Positions 55,280 through 64,000 of a stretch of 64,000 nucleotides of DNA are shown here, in pieces. The stretch's first letter is position 1. Every line of letters starts with the position of its first letter. The notes under the pieces are model-generated. The model ran no database searches. It was not told where the DNA came from and saw nothing but the letters and a program-made list of their open reading frames with translations. The stretch spans positions 144,626 to 208,625 of the forward strand of contig CACMUL010000002.1 in NCBI GenBank assembly GCA_902616855.1, read 5' to 3'. This stretch comes from an uncultured Alphaproteobacteria bacterium (GTDB lineage: Bacteria > Pseudomonadota > Alphaproteobacteria > HIMB59). The position numbers and the translations under genes were made by a program.

Positions 55280-57004
55280 GTGGATTTAAAAAATACATAT
55301 CTTAAGATATCAGAAAACATCATCAAAGAGAAAAAGGATATTAATCTATTTATTGTAAACGATTTTGTTCAATCGAATAAAGATGAAATTCTAAAATTAC
55401 TTAAAAATAAAAAGGTTTTTGAAACAACAACTGAAGTAACAAATTTTCTTATAAAAAAGAAAGATAAATACTTTCTTGTAATATATTTAGAGTTATTAAG
55501 TCTGCATCTTTCTACAAACAACGATCTAAAATATAGATTAGCAATTACGTTTTATGAAATAAAAATGCTAGAACAGGCTCTTTACCACATAAAAAGAATA
55601 CCTAATGAAGAGTTATCTTTAGAATATTTAAAGTTATTATCAAATATTTATCATGAAAAACTTGAATTTAATAAATGTATTAAGACAATTCGTCGGATAG
55701 AGAAAATCGATAGTAAAAATCCAACAAATAGCATAATGATTATTAATTGTTATCGGAGACTAAAAAAAACCAAAGATGCTGCAAGAGAATTTGTTAATTT
55801 ACAAAGAACTAGTGTCAGTGAATACCAAAAAATACTTATAAAGATTCAAATTAGTTTAGCAAAAGGTGAGTTTTATGAGGCGATAAAAATTTTAGAAAAT
55901 AATGAAAAGCAATATAAAAACAAACAAGAATATCTTGAATTGTACTCAACAGCTCTAAGAAAAATTGGCTCATTAAAAAAATCGATAGATAAAATAGAAA
56001 AGTCAAAAAGTTTGGGAAACGAAAATTATGCATCTATTGTTTACTCTCTTCACTTAGCTGAGAATTCATACAATATGGGTTTTAAAAATCTCATAAGTGC
56101 AAGTAAAATGAATTTTTTTGAAAATTTTCTTAATAGTAAGGGAATAAAAAGGTGGCAAGGTGAAAGTCTTAATGACTCAAAACTAATTATTTACCCAGGC
56201 AAGGGGATAGCTTTAGGAGATAAAATTTTCTTTTTTAGATATATTATTTTTTTAATAAATAACTATTTAAATTTAAAAATTTATTACTTCATAGATAAAA
56301 TGAATCAAAAACATTTATTTGAGACAAAAGATATATATCTTGATCAATCACAAAATATAAAAAATTACTCTTTTGAACCTGAAAAAGCTTTTTTTAGTTC
56401 AATTGCAAATATCGCTTACAATTACAAAACAAATATAAATAATGTAATACCAAACCATGTAAATTTTCTACCATCATGCAGAAAGAAGGAAAATGAATGG
56501 AATATTTGGTTATCTAATATTAGGTCAAATTTCAAGATAGGATTAAATTGGAAAGGAGATATAAAATTTACGCACGATATTTATAGATCAATTGATATTC
56601 AAAAGTTTGAGCCTATAATTAAAATTAAAAATAAGTCATATTTCACTCTTAATCCAGATATTACAGAAGATGAGGAAAAATTTTGTAAGAAATATGACAA
56701 TATTTACATTTTAGATAATAAAATGTTGTCAGACGAGAGCAAAAATACATTTATTGACACGATAGAAATCATGAAACAAATGGATCTTATAATTACCACT
56801 GATACTTCCACGGCGCATCTAGCTGCAGCTTTGCAAATAAAAGTATTTATTATTTTGGAATACTCTCCTTTTTGGTACTGGAATACCAATGATAATAATA
56901 ATTATTACCAAAATAAAAATCTCAAATTTTACAAACAGTCGAAACCGGGTGATTGGGATACAGTGATTGAGAAATTAAATGAAGATTTAGCTAGAGATAT
57001 TTAA
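55280..57004 (+). CDS. TPR protein with GT9-like glycosyltransferase domain
   Basis: The 574-residue protein has helical TPR-like repeats in residues 80-280 (EQALYHIKRIPNEELSLEYL and ILENNEKQYKNKQEYLELY) and a C-terminal GT-B part: SKLIIYPGKGIALGDKIFF, IGLNWKGDIKF, QMDLIITTDTSTAHLAAALQ and IKVFIILEYSPFWYW. It resembles the protein at 22756-24414 in layout, with the sequence well diverged. It begins at a GTG. It stands between the GDPD gene and the convergent rho gene, outside the main glycan region, and its target is unknown. Confidence 0.75.
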   Translation: MDLKNTYLKISENIIKEKKDINLFIVNDFVQSNKDEILKLLKNKKVFETTTEVTNFLIKKKDKYFLVIYLELLSLHLSTNNDLKYRLAITFYEIKMLEQALYHIKRIPNEELSLEYLKLLSNIYHEKLEFNKCIKTIRRIEKIDSKNPTNSIMIINCYRRLKKTKDAAREFVNLQRTSVSEYQKILIKIQISLAKGEFYEAIKILENNEKQYKNKQEYLELYSTALRKIGSLKKSIDKIEKSKSLGNENYASIVYSLHLAENSYNMGFKNLISASKMNFFENFLNSKGIKRWQGESLNDSKLIIYPGKGIALGDKIFFFRYIIFLINNYLNLKIYYFIDKMNQKHLFETKDIYLDQSQNIKNYSFEPEKAFFSSIANIAYNYKTNINNVIPNHVNFLPSCRKKENEWNIWLSNIRSNFKIGLNWKGDIKFTHDIYRSIDIQKFEPIIKIKNKSYFTLNPDITEDEEKFCKKYDNIYILDNKMLSDESKNTFIDTIEIMKQMDLIITTDTSTAHLAAALQIKVFIILEYSPFWYWNTNDNNNYYQNKNLKFYKQSKPGDWDTVIEKLNEDLARDI

Positions 57005-57009
57005 AATAA

Positions 57010-58266
57010 CTACTGATTCATACTATGAAAAAATTCTTCGTTAGTTTTGCAGTCTTTCATTTTATCTAGTAAAAATTCCATAGCATCAACGGTTCCCATA
57101 GAGGATAGAATTTTCCTTAAAATAAACACTTTTTGAAGATCTCCAGAGTCTAAGAGTAGATCTTCTTTTCTGGTACCTGACTTTTGAACATCGATGGCGG
57201 GATATGTTCTTTTATCAGATAATTTTCTGTCGAGGACAATTTCTGAATTACCAGTTCCTTTAAATTCTTCGAAAATTACTTCATCCATTCTACTTCCAGT
57301 TTCAATAAGAGCGGTAGCGATAATAGTTAATGAACCACCCTCTTCTATATTTCTAGCTGCTCCAAAAAATCTTTTTGGTCTCTGTAAAGCATTTGCATCA
57401 ACACCGCCTGTTAAAACTTTACCACTTGAAGGAACAACAGTATTGTAGGCTCTACCTAATCTTGTAATTGAATCTAAAAGAATAACAACGTCATATTTAT
57501 TCTCAGCTAGTCTTTTAGCTTTTTCAATAACCATTTCTGCAACTTGAACGTGTCTTGCAGCTGGCTCATCAAATGTTGAACTAATAACCTCACCTTTTAC
57601 AGATCGTTGCATATCTGTTACTTCCTCTGGTCTTTCATCTATTAAAAGAACCATTAGATAAACTTTAGGAAAATTTTCTGCGATTGACTTTGCAATTTTC
57701 TGTAAAATTACTGTTTTACCAGATCTAGGTGGTGCAACAATTAAAGACCTTTGGCCAGCACCGACTGGTGCAATAATGTCTATAATTCTAGATGATAAAT
57801 CTGTGTCTGGTTTTTCTGTTTCAAGATTAAATTTTTTCTCAGGATAAAGAGGTGTTAAATTATCAAAATTTGTTTTGAATTTATTATTTTTAGCAATTTC
57901 TATAAAATTGACTTTATTTGTCTCTACAAGTGCAAAATATCTTTCACCATCCTTAGGGGGTCGAATAGGTCCTTCAAGGGTATCGCCTTTTCTAAGACCA
58001 TATTTCTTTATTTGGTTTGGGCTAACATATATATCATCTGGTCCTGGAAGATAATTAGAGTTTGATGATCTTAAAAAACCAAAACCATCTTGCATTGTTT
58101 CTAACACTCCTTCGCCAATAATTTCTTCATTTTTCTCTGCGAATTTTTTTAGAACAGTAAAATATATGTCTTGCTTCTTCAGACCAGAGGCGTTTTCTAT
58201 TCCTAATGACTCAGCATAATCTAATAGTTCTTGAGGTTTTTTATCTTTTAATTCGTTTAAATGCAT
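57010..58266 (-). CDS. rho: transcription termination factor Rho
   Basis: The 418-residue protein has the N-terminal Rho domain ([20 protein letters not shown]), the RNA-binding cold-shock fold ([20 protein letters not shown]), the P-loop [35 protein letters not shown] and the R-loop region [20 protein letters not shown]. It is a hexameric helicase that stops transcription. It is convergent with the TPR-glycosyltransferase gene and starts next to the 234-bp gap before maf. Confidence 0.97.
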   Translation of the reverse strand: MHLNELKDKKPQELLDYAESLGIENASGLKKQDIYFTVLKKFAEKNEEIIGEGVLETMQDGFGFLRSSNSNYLPGPDDIYVSPNQIKKYGLRKGDTLEGPIRPPKDGERYFALVETNKVNFIEIAKNNKFKTNFDNLTPLYPEKKFNLETEKPDTDLSSRIIDIIAPVGAGQRSLIVAPPRSGKTVILQKIAKSIAENFPKVYLMVLLIDERPEEVTDMQRSVKGEVISSTFDEPAARHVQVAEMVIEKAKRLAENKYDVVILLDSITRLGRAYNTVVPSSGKVLTGGVDANALQRPKRFFGAARNIEEGGSLTIIATALIETGSRMDEVIFEEFKGTGNSEIVLDRKLSDKRTYPAIDVQKSGTRKEDLLLDSGDLQKVFILRKILSSMGTVDAMEFLLDKMKDCKTNEEFFHSMNQ

Positions 58267-58500
58267 GTTGGAAGTTATTTAGATAGTTAGATATATTGGT
58301 AAGGTATATAACAAAAAATAAAAAGAAAATATATATATTTATATATAGATATGTTGTTGTATGTCGAATAATGGGGATTAACACTTTCTTATTCGAAAAA
58401 AGCTATGTTTTAGTGCTTTTTTAACTATTTAATAACAAATGTTAATAACTTAATATTTATGAATTAAAGGCAATTTTATTGTTAGAAAGTCAAAGATTTT
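58267..58500. other. AT-rich gap between rho and maf, candidate replication-origin region
   Basis: This 234-bp stretch is very AT-rich, with an AT alternation around 58329-58350. It holds TGTTAATAA at 58440-58448, one mismatch from the DnaA-box consensus, and TTAACACTTTCTTAT near 58379, one mismatch from a CtrA-like TTAA-N7-TTAA site. Genes diverge from it on both sides for several kb. In Caulobacter and relatives the origin lies between the hemE/rho side and the maf-aroE-coaE-dnaQ side, so the place fits, but no perfect DnaA box is seen. Confidence 0.4.
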
Positions 58501-59094
58501 ATGAATAACTTATTTAATCCACAATTGACTAAACAGGTTATCATCGGCACAAAGAGCCAATCCAGGAGAAAAATTTTTAAGTCAATGAAATTTAGATTTC
58601 AGTACAGATCACCTAATATAAATGAAAAAAAGGTAAAAGATTTAAATAATGATAAATATGATGCATTAAAAATTGCAAAAGCTAAAGCTAAATATCTTTC
58701 TAAAAAATACAGTAATAAAATAATTGTAACTTTTGATACTACAATCCTATTTAACAAAAAAACCATTTATAAATGTAATAATATTGAATGCTGTAAGAGA
58801 ACACTAAAATCATTTAATAATAAGACTCACGATCTTTACACGGCTATGATTTTTATGATCAATAGCAACCTTATCAAAAGCACTCTTACAAAAACAAGAA
58901 TAACTTTTAAAAATACTAGAGCAAGAGATATAGATAATTACGTTGAAAAAAACTTTAAACAAGTATCAAAGGCTGTAGGTTGTTATAATATAGAAGGCAA
59001 GGGAAATATTTTTTTTAAGAATATATACAGTAGTTATTTCAATATAATTGGTATAGATGTTATTAACTTTTTAAAGACTTTAAAAAATATCTAA
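58501..59094 (+). CDS. maf: Maf-like nucleoside triphosphate pyrophosphatase
   Basis: The 197-residue protein follows the Maf layout: VIIGTKSQSRRKIFKSMKFR (the S-x(2)-RR substrate loop), SPNINEKKVKDL, IVTFDTTILFNKKTIYK (position of the usual GADTVV) and a C-terminal GCYNIEGKGNIFFKNIYSSY. It is quite diverged and lysine-rich. Maf enzymes hydrolyse modified or canonical nucleoside triphosphates. It heads the maf-aroE-coaE-dnaQ operon and is separated from aroE by no bases. Confidence 0.85.
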   Translation: MNNLFNPQLTKQVIIGTKSQSRRKIFKSMKFRFQYRSPNINEKKVKDLNNDKYDALKIAKAKAKYLSKKYSNKIIVTFDTTILFNKKTIYKCNNIECCKRTLKSFNNKTHDLYTAMIFMINSNLIKSTLTKTRITFKNTRARDIDNYVEKNFKQVSKAVGCYNIEGKGNIFFKNIYSSYFNIIGIDVINFLKTLKNI

Positions 59095-59910
59095 ATGATT
59101 AAAAAAAAAATAGGCATTGTGGCAAAAAAACTTAATCATTCACTATCCCCTTTAATACATAATTATTGGTCAAAAAAAAATAAAAATAAATTTATTTATA
59201 GAAAATATGAGATACAGGAAAAAAAAATAGATAAATTTTTTAGTAATTATAAAAGAGATAAACGGTTTATTGGTTTTAATATTACAATACCATATAAGGA
59301 ATATTTTATTGGTTTTTGCGATAAAGTCACAACAAGAGCAAAAAAAATTGGTTCTGTAAATTTGGTTTATAAAAAAAACAAAATAGTCTATGGCGATAAC
59401 ACAGATTTTATTGGTTTCAGTAAAACTTTTAGCTCTTTGAAAATTAAAAATACAAAATCTGTATTGCTAGTTGGTGCGGGTGGCGCCGCGAGAGCAATTT
59501 TATATTTTTTAAATAAAAGAAGTATTGAAAATATAGATATTTTTGCAACCTCAATAAGAAGGGAAGAAAACCTCAAAAAAAAATTCAAATTTAATCGCTT
59601 CCTGATTAAATCAACTCATCTGAGAAAAAGATATGATTTGATTATAAATGCATCCAGTGCAGGGATGACTAAAAAAAATAAAATCAATAGAAACATTTTG
59701 AATTTAGTTAAAAAGGCTAGGGGAGTAATTGACATAGTTTACAACCCAATTGACACAGATCTGTTAAAAAAAGCTAAAAAACATGACATAAAATTTTCTG
59801 GTGGATTAAAGATGCTTGTAGAACAAGCAAAACCATCTTACGAAATATGGTCTGGCAATAGAATAGAAATAGACAGAAAAATTTATCAAATGCTCTTAAA
59901 AAAAATATGA
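59095..59910 (+). CDS. aroE: shikimate dehydrogenase
   Basis: The 271-residue protein has NHSLSPLIHNYW at the substrate site, IGFNITIPYKEY with the catalytic Lys, YGDNTDFIGF with the catalytic Asp, the NADPH site VLLVGAGGAARAI, LIINASSAGM and SGGLKMLVEQA at the end. It reduces dehydroshikimate to shikimate. It abuts maf and overlaps coaE by 4 bp. Confidence 0.96.
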   Translation: MIKKKIGIVAKKLNHSLSPLIHNYWSKKNKNKFIYRKYEIQEKKIDKFFSNYKRDKRFIGFNITIPYKEYFIGFCDKVTTRAKKIGSVNLVYKKNKIVYGDNTDFIGFSKTFSSLKIKNTKSVLLVGAGGAARAILYFLNKRSIENIDIFATSIRREENLKKKFKFNRFLIKSTHLRKRYDLIINASSAGMTKKNKINRNILNLVKKARGVIDIVYNPIDTDLLKKAKKHDIKFSGGLKMLVEQAKPSYEIWSGNRIEIDRKIYQMLLKKI

Positions 59911-60464
59911 CTAAAGTTGCAGTCACTGGAAATATAGGATCAGGTAAAACTGAATGTATAAAATTTATCACAAAGCTAGGGTTCTTTACTATATCATCTG
60001 ATACTATAATTTCAAAATTATACAAAGATAAACTTACTAGAAGAATAATTTTAGAAAAATTAAGACTTAATGATCATAATTACAAACAAGAAATACTTAA
60101 TATGTTAAAGAATGAAGAGTTCAATAGGAAAGTTAAGAGGGTAATATATCCTCTTCTATACTCCAAAAAAAAATTAATAGCTCAGAAACATAATTCTTAT
60201 CAGCCAGTATTTTATGAAATTCCATTACTCTTCGAAGAAAATTTGAACAATAATTTTAATGTCACCATATTCGTAAACTCGGATACCATTAAGAGAAAAC
60301 AAAGAGTTTTAAACAGAGGTGTCTCAGAAGATTATTTTAAATTAATGAATAATAAGCAGATTAAAGAAAATATAAAAAAAAATAAATCAACTTTTACAGT
60401 AAACAATAATGGTTCAATCTTGAACTTACGTTTAAATATAATTAAATTATTAAATAAGCTATGA
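59907..60464 (+). CDS. coaE: dephospho-CoA kinase
   Basis: The 185-residue protein has the P-loop VTGNIGSGKTECIKF and the CoaE blocks SSDTIISKLYK (position of DAD), VKRVIYPLLY, YEIPLLFEENLN and RVLNRGVSEDYF. It makes CoA from dephospho-CoA. The P-loop has Asn-Ile where most CoaE have Gly-Gly-Ile. It overlaps aroE and dnaQ by 4 bp each. Confidence 0.93.
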   Translation: MTKVAVTGNIGSGKTECIKFITKLGFFTISSDTIISKLYKDKLTRRIILEKLRLNDHNYKQEILNMLKNEEFNRKVKRVIYPLLYSKKKLIAQKHNSYQPVFYEIPLLFEENLNNNFNVTIFVNSDTIKRKQRVLNRGVSEDYFKLMNNKQIKENIKKNKSTFTVNNNGSILNLRLNIIKLLNKL

Positions 60465-61141
60465 GAGAAATTATACTTGATATTGAAACTACTGGCTTAG
60501 AATTTAAAGAGGGACATCGAATTATAGAAATTGGCTGTATTGAACTCAACAAAAAAGAAGTCGGGGCAAACTATCATGAATATATTAATCCTGCTAAAAC
60601 TCTTACTGAGGACAACATTAAAATCCATGGAATAACTAATGAATATTTGACAGATAAGCCAATATTTGAAGAGATTGCAGATGGTTTCCTAGAATTTATC
60701 CAAAATAGCTATATAGTTGCTCATAATGCATCTTTTGACATAGGTTTCTTAAACTATGAGCTTGAGAAACTATCTAAACCAACAATATCGAAGGAAAGAG
60801 TTATAGATACAATTAAAATTGCAAGACAAAGGTTTCCAGGCCAGCAAGTATCGTTGGATGCGCTTATAAAGAAATTAAAAATTAATACTCTTGTTAACAG
60901 AGATCAGCATGGTGCTTTAAAAGACGCTAAAATCCTAACTGATGTATATTTGGAATTACAAGGCATAAACCAAATTGGTTTAGAATTAAGTATGGCAAAA
61001 TCAGAAAAAATTCACTTAGCTAGTGAGCCGAATTACACATCTATCGTATTAACAAAAGAAGAGACAGAAGCGCATAAAGAGTTTATAAAAAATAAAATAC
61101 CTAACTCAAATTGGGCTAAAATTTTGAAAAACTATGAGTAG
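60461..61141 (+). CDS. dnaQ: DNA polymerase III epsilon subunit
   Basis: The 226-residue protein has the three exonuclease motifs: EIILDIETTGLEF with IIEIG (ExoI), AHNASFDIGFLNYEL (ExoII) and HGALKDAKILTDVYLEL (ExoIII, DnaQ type with His). It also has VIDTIKIARQRFPGQQVSLDAL, typical of epsilon. It proofreads for the replicative polymerase. It overlaps coaE by 4 bp and the Tim44-like gene by 8 bp. Confidence 0.96.
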   Translation: MREIILDIETTGLEFKEGHRIIEIGCIELNKKEVGANYHEYINPAKTLTEDNIKIHGITNEYLTDKPIFEEIADGFLEFIQNSYIVAHNASFDIGFLNYELEKLSKPTISKERVIDTIKIARQRFPGQQVSLDALIKKLKINTLVNRDQHGALKDAKILTDVYLELQGINQIGLELSMAKSEKIHLASEPNYTSIVLTKEETEAHKEFIKNKIPNSNWAKILKNYE

Positions 61142-61646
61142 TGAATTTATAGATATTGTGCTTTTTGGAGCAATTGCCATATTTTTAGTGTACCGCTTAA
61201 GGAGTATTCTTGGATCTTCTGATGGAAAAATTGTTAATATTAGAACAAAAAAAAATCCTCAATCGAAGTTTAAACCAAAAATAGTTCCAAAAAATGATAA
61301 TAACGAATTTTTAGAGGGCGCTAATAAAGCATATGAAATGATTGTTCAGGCTTATCAAAGTAACAGCATTGAAAAAGTTAAAGATTTGCTCACACCTGAA
61401 GCAATGCAAGCGATGGAACAAGCAAAAGCACCCAAAGAAATAAAATTTTCAGAAGTAAAAAATAGCTCTATTTTAGATGATAAATCTGATGAGCTAAGAC
61501 TAGTTAAGTCTGTGAAGTTTGAAACTGAACATTACAATGTTGCAAATAATGAAATTCTGAATGTTGTCGAAGAATGGGGTTTTGAAAAAGACAAAAAATC
61601 CTCTGATCCTAATTGGAAACTTTTTTCTATTAAACTTGTCTCATAA
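61134..61646 (+). CDS. Tim44-domain membrane-anchored protein
   Basis: The 170-residue protein starts with one membrane helix (FIDIVLFGAIAIFLVYRL), then RSILGSSDG and, after a basic linker, a Tim44-like helical domain (FLEGANKAYEMIVQAYQSNS, VKDLLTPEAMQAMEQ) and a strand part (HYNVANNEILNVVEEWGFEK). Bacterial Tim44 homologues (TimA) occur in alphaproteobacteria right after dnaQ/secB. The strand portion of the domain is shortened. It overlaps dnaQ by 8 bp and the Smr gene by 11 bp. Confidence 0.8.
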   Translation: MSSEFIDIVLFGAIAIFLVYRLRSILGSSDGKIVNIRTKKNPQSKFKPKIVPKNDNNEFLEGANKAYEMIVQAYQSNSIEKVKDLLTPEAMQAMEQAKAPKEIKFSEVKNSSILDDKSDELRLVKSVKFETEHYNVANNEILNVVEEWGFEKDKKSSDPNWKLFSIKLVS

Positions 61647-62136
61647 AATTAAATTTAATTTAGATAAACAACAAAATAAAAAACCATTAGAAGAGCAACC
61701 TAATGAAACAATTAGTATTTCAATTAATAGTTCTAAGGAGAATAAAAATAAGAGTGAAAATATAGATAAAAAAATTAGTAATACTAAAAAAATTTTTGCT
61801 AAACCAGTCCTTTTAGATAACAATCTTTATAAACAGTTTAAAAATCATCACTTTAGCAAAATTGATTTACATGGATTAACTGTTGATCAAGCATACAAAA
61901 AATTAATTGAATACTTTTCAATCAATTATAAGAGGAAACACTTATTTCATATTGTGGTGACAGGCCTTGGCAATAAAACTAATGGTGAAGAATTTTTTAC
62001 AGGAAAAATAAGAAGACAGTTTCCTTTTTGGTTAGATACAGAAAAATTTCAATTTATGATAAAATCATACTCGCCCTGTAAAATACAACATGGTGGTTTG
62101 GGTGCTTTTTATATTAAGTTAAGATCTAAAGAATAA
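61636..62136 (+). CDS. Smr-domain protein
   Basis: The protein of about 166 residues has a lysine- and serine-rich N-terminal part and a C-terminal Smr domain: FSKIDLHGLTVDQAYKKLIE, HIVVTGLGNKTNGE and GGLGAFYIKLR. I prefer the TTG start at 61636, which overlaps the Tim44-like gene's end by 11 bp, to an in-frame ATG at 61561 that would overlap it by 86 bp. Smr domains are nicking or RNA-cutting endonuclease modules. It is convergent with hslU, overlapping by 11 bp. Confidence 0.88.
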   Translation: MSHKIKFNLDKQQNKKPLEEQPNETISISINSSKENKNKSENIDKKISNTKKIFAKPVLLDNNLYKQFKNHHFSKIDLHGLTVDQAYKKLIEYFSINYKRKHLFHIVVTGLGNKTNGEEFFTGKIRRQFPFWLDTEKFQFMIKSYSPCKIQHGGLGAFYIKLRSKE

Positions 62137-63439
62137 ACTTCTTTTCGTCAGTAGGTTTAATTTCTGACTTAATAGCATCTGTAACCCAGGCTTTATTTAC
62201 AACTTCAGTTTTTTGGTCACTTAGGTTCGCATCAAAACTAATTCTTTCAAGAATTTTTTCAAACATTGTTTGTAATCTTCGTGCTCCAATATTTTCAACC
62301 TCAGTATTTATTTGTTCAGTAAGTGTTGCTATTTCTTCTAAAGCCTCATCTTCAAACTTTAATTCAATATTTTCTGTTGCAAATAGCGACTTATATTGTT
62401 TGGTTAAGCTATTATCAGTCTCTTTTAAAATTCTAATAAAATCATCTTTTTTAAGTGCATTTAATCTTACTCTTACAGGTAACCTTCCTTGAAGTTCTGG
62501 GAGTAAATCACTTGGTTTGGATTGATGAAAAGCACCAGACGCAATAAATAAAATATGATTTGTTTCGATTGTTCCATATTTTGTGCTTACAACTGTTCCC
62601 TCAATAAGTGGGAGTAAATCTCTTTGCACACCTTCTCTTGAAACATCCCCACCCCGTCTTTCACTATTGGGCGCAATTTTGTCAATTTCATCTATGAAAA
62701 CTATTCCACTTTCCTGGACACTTTTAATTGCATTTTGAACAACATTTTGTTTTTCAGCGATTTTCTCTATTTCTTCTTGAATAAGTGGTTCATAAGCCTC
62801 ACCTATTTTAAGCTTTGTTTTCTTTTTATTTTTTAAACCTTTACCAAATATATCATTCATATTAATCATTCCCATTTGAGCACCAGGCATTCCTGGTATG
62901 TCCAATGATTGAAAGGGATTAGATTTTTGATCTAATGCTATTTCGATCTCTTTATCATTAAGTTGATTATCTCTTAGCATTAACCGAAATTTTTCCTTAG
63001 TTTCTTCACTTGGATTGTCTCCAAGCAGTGCTTTTAAAACAATCTCTTCTGCGTTTGTTTTGGCTTCATCTATAAAACGATCTCTTATCTTTTTCTTTTC
63101 TAAATTAATTGCAACTTCAATTAAATCCCTAATTATTTGTTCGACATCTCTTCCAACGTATCCAATTTCTGTAAATTTAGTTGCCTCTACTTTTATAAAA
63201 GGTGACTGTGTAAGTTTTGCTAATTTTCTTGCAATCTCAGTTTTACCACAACCTGTTGGCCCAATCATTAATATATTTTTTGGGATGATATCATCCCTGA
63301 GAGTCTCATCTTTTACATTCAATCTTCTCCACCGATTTCGAAGGGCTATAGCGACAGCTTTTTTTGCATCATCTTGACCAATCACATAGCGGTCAAGTTC
63401 TTCTTTTATGACTTTTGGTGTAAGCGATTGGCTATCCAT
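62126..63439 (-). CDS. hslU: ATP-dependent protease ATPase subunit HslU
   Basis: The 437-residue protein has SLTPKVIKEELDRYVIGQDD at the N-terminus, Walker A GPTGCGKTEIARKLA, VEATKFTEIGYVGRDVEQI (pore GYVG), Walker B SGIVFIDEIDKIA, and GARRLQTMFEKILERISFDA (sensor 2), ending in FIL as HslU proteins do. It unfolds proteins for HslV. It shares one base with the hslV stop. Confidence 0.97.
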   Translation of the reverse strand: MDSQSLTPKVIKEELDRYVIGQDDAKKAVAIALRNRWRRLNVKDETLRDDIIPKNILMIGPTGCGKTEIARKLAKLTQSPFIKVEATKFTEIGYVGRDVEQIIRDLIEVAINLEKKKIRDRFIDEAKTNAEEIVLKALLGDNPSEETKEKFRLMLRDNQLNDKEIEIALDQKSNPFQSLDIPGMPGAQMGMINMNDIFGKGLKNKKKTKLKIGEAYEPLIQEEIEKIAEKQNVVQNAIKSVQESGIVFIDEIDKIAPNSERRGGDVSREGVQRDLLPLIEGTVVSTKYGTIETNHILFIASGAFHQSKPSDLLPELQGRLPVRVRLNALKKDDFIRILKETDNSLTKQYKSLFATENIELKFEDEALEEIATLTEQINTEVENIGARRLQTMFEKILERISFDANLSDQKTEVVNKAWVTDAIKSEIKPTDEKKFIL

Positions 63440-63990
63440 TAAATTTTAATCTCTGAGATGTTTAGAGTATCATTTGTATAAATACAAAGTTCTGCTGCAA
63501 CTTTAAGTGACTCTGCTGCAATTTCTTTTGCAGACAAATTAGATTTTCTTTTTAGGGCCCTTGCTGCGCTCAGGGCAAAGTTGCCACCTGATCCAATTGC
63601 AACTATACCTTCTTGAGGTTCCAGGACGTCTCCTGTTCCACTAATAAGATATGTCTCTTTTTTATCAGCTGCAATAATCATTGACTCCAATCTTCTAAGA
63701 TACCTATCGGTTCTCCAATCTTTAGCGAGTTCGACACAAGCTCTTTTTAGATTATATGAAAATTCTTCGCACTTTTTCTCCAGTCTATCAAAAAGAGTTA
63801 GTGCATCGGCGGTTGATCCAGCAAACCCAACAATAATTTGATCATTATGAAATGTTCTAATCTTATTGGCGTTTGACTTAATTACAGATGTACCCAAAGT
63901 TACTTGTCCGTCAGATGCTATAACAACGCTCTCATTATCACGAACGCAAACAACAGTTGTCGAGCGTATTATTGTTTTATTTTTATCCAT
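63439..63990 (-). CDS. hslV: ATP-dependent protease subunit HslV
   Basis: The 183-residue protein is a proteasome-type peptidase: catalytic Thr in RSTTVVCVRDNESVVIASDG, then QVTLGTSVIKSNANKIR, IIVGFAGSTADALTLFDRLE and AIGSGGNFALSAARAL. The propeptide ends in Ser before Thr-Thr rather than the more usual Gly. With HslU it forms the ClpYQ protease. Its 5' end is complete, 10 bp from the right edge of the window. Confidence 0.97.
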   Translation of the reverse strand: MDKNKTIIRSTTVVCVRDNESVVIASDGQVTLGTSVIKSNANKIRTFHNDQIIVGFAGSTADALTLFDRLEKKCEEFSYNLKRACVELAKDWRTDRYLRRLESMIIAADKKETYLISGTGDVLEPQEGIVAIGSGGNFALSAARALKRKSNLSAKEIAAESLKVAAELCIYTNDTLNISEIKI

Positions 63991-64000
63991 TATTCCTATA

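Noticed and set aside
63015..63377. 120-codon plus-strand ORF
   Set aside because: It is the complement of the hslU ATPase domain.
1..64000. CRISPR arrays, insertion sequences, prophage or integrase genes
   Set aside because: No regularly spaced repeats other than the protein-coding VCBS/propeller units, no transposase or integrase motifs and no att-like duplication of the tRNA-Gly 3' end were noticed.

Overview
The window is AT-rich, gene-dense DNA with short or overlapping intergenic gaps, TTG/GTG starts and many alphaproteobacterial synteny blocks: DUF3576-leuS-lptE-(holA position), parB-parA-rsmG-mnmG-mnmE-rho, maf-aroE-coaE-dnaQ-Tim44-Smr-hslU-hslV, Mic60/HemY-N opposite tsaD, and rpoE-chrR. 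Together with the small gene sizes this suggests a streamlined marine alphaproteobacterium of the SAR11/HIMB59/AEGEAN-169 kind; the exact lineage is inference. No insertion sequence, prophage, integrase or CRISPR array is visible.

Region by region. 1-6959: the 5' part of a very large surface adhesin on the minus strand (LEPR-FDGA motif, DUF4347, VCBS repeats interrupted by a propeller-like module), diverging from a TolC-type lipoprotein that also carries a cadherin-like and a SPOR domain; the pair looks like a type I secretion locus. 7002-22751: housekeeping and stress genes (argG, an IalB-like protein, an ECF sigma factor with a ChrR-like partner, an aldo/keto reductase, a BI-1 protein, transporters, Mic60/HemY-N, tsaD, acs, rsmB, rpe, purH). 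22756-34623: a surface-glycan region with glycosyltransferases, an FkbM methyltransferase, a secreted polysaccharide lyase, a TagB/SpsB-like glycerophosphotransferase, a frameshifted sulfatase-like membrane enzyme, one tRNA-Gly(GCC), and a three-gene cassette matching the Campylobacter capsular phosphoramidate pathway (L-glutamine kinase, CDP-glutamine hydrolase, phosphoglutamine cytidylyltransferase) in the same gene order. 34821-43777: a CnoX-type thioredoxin, a Lon-N protein, a Ubi hydroxylase, ftsK, lolA-like, yggS and two opposed sulfotransferase-like genes. 43920-44852: a highly expressed Gly/Ala/Ser/Thr-rich porin with a strong terminator. 44946-58266: leuS/lptE, the parAB and mnmG/mnmE block with a parS site built into the first codons of mnmG, a GDPD, a second TPR-glycosyltransferase, and rho. 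58267-58500: an AT-rich gap between rho and maf at the place where other alphaproteobacteria keep the replication origin. 58501-63990: maf to hslV.

The main points for follow-up are the phosphoramidate cassette in a free-living-type alphaproteobacterium, the TolC-CADG-SPOR fusion beside the adhesin, the propeller module nested in a VCBS repeat, the poly-T frameshift in the sulfatase-like gene, the rsmB NusB domain that lacks a normal start codon, and the parS/origin neighbourhood. All calls come from reading the sequence and recalled family knowledge; no search was run.
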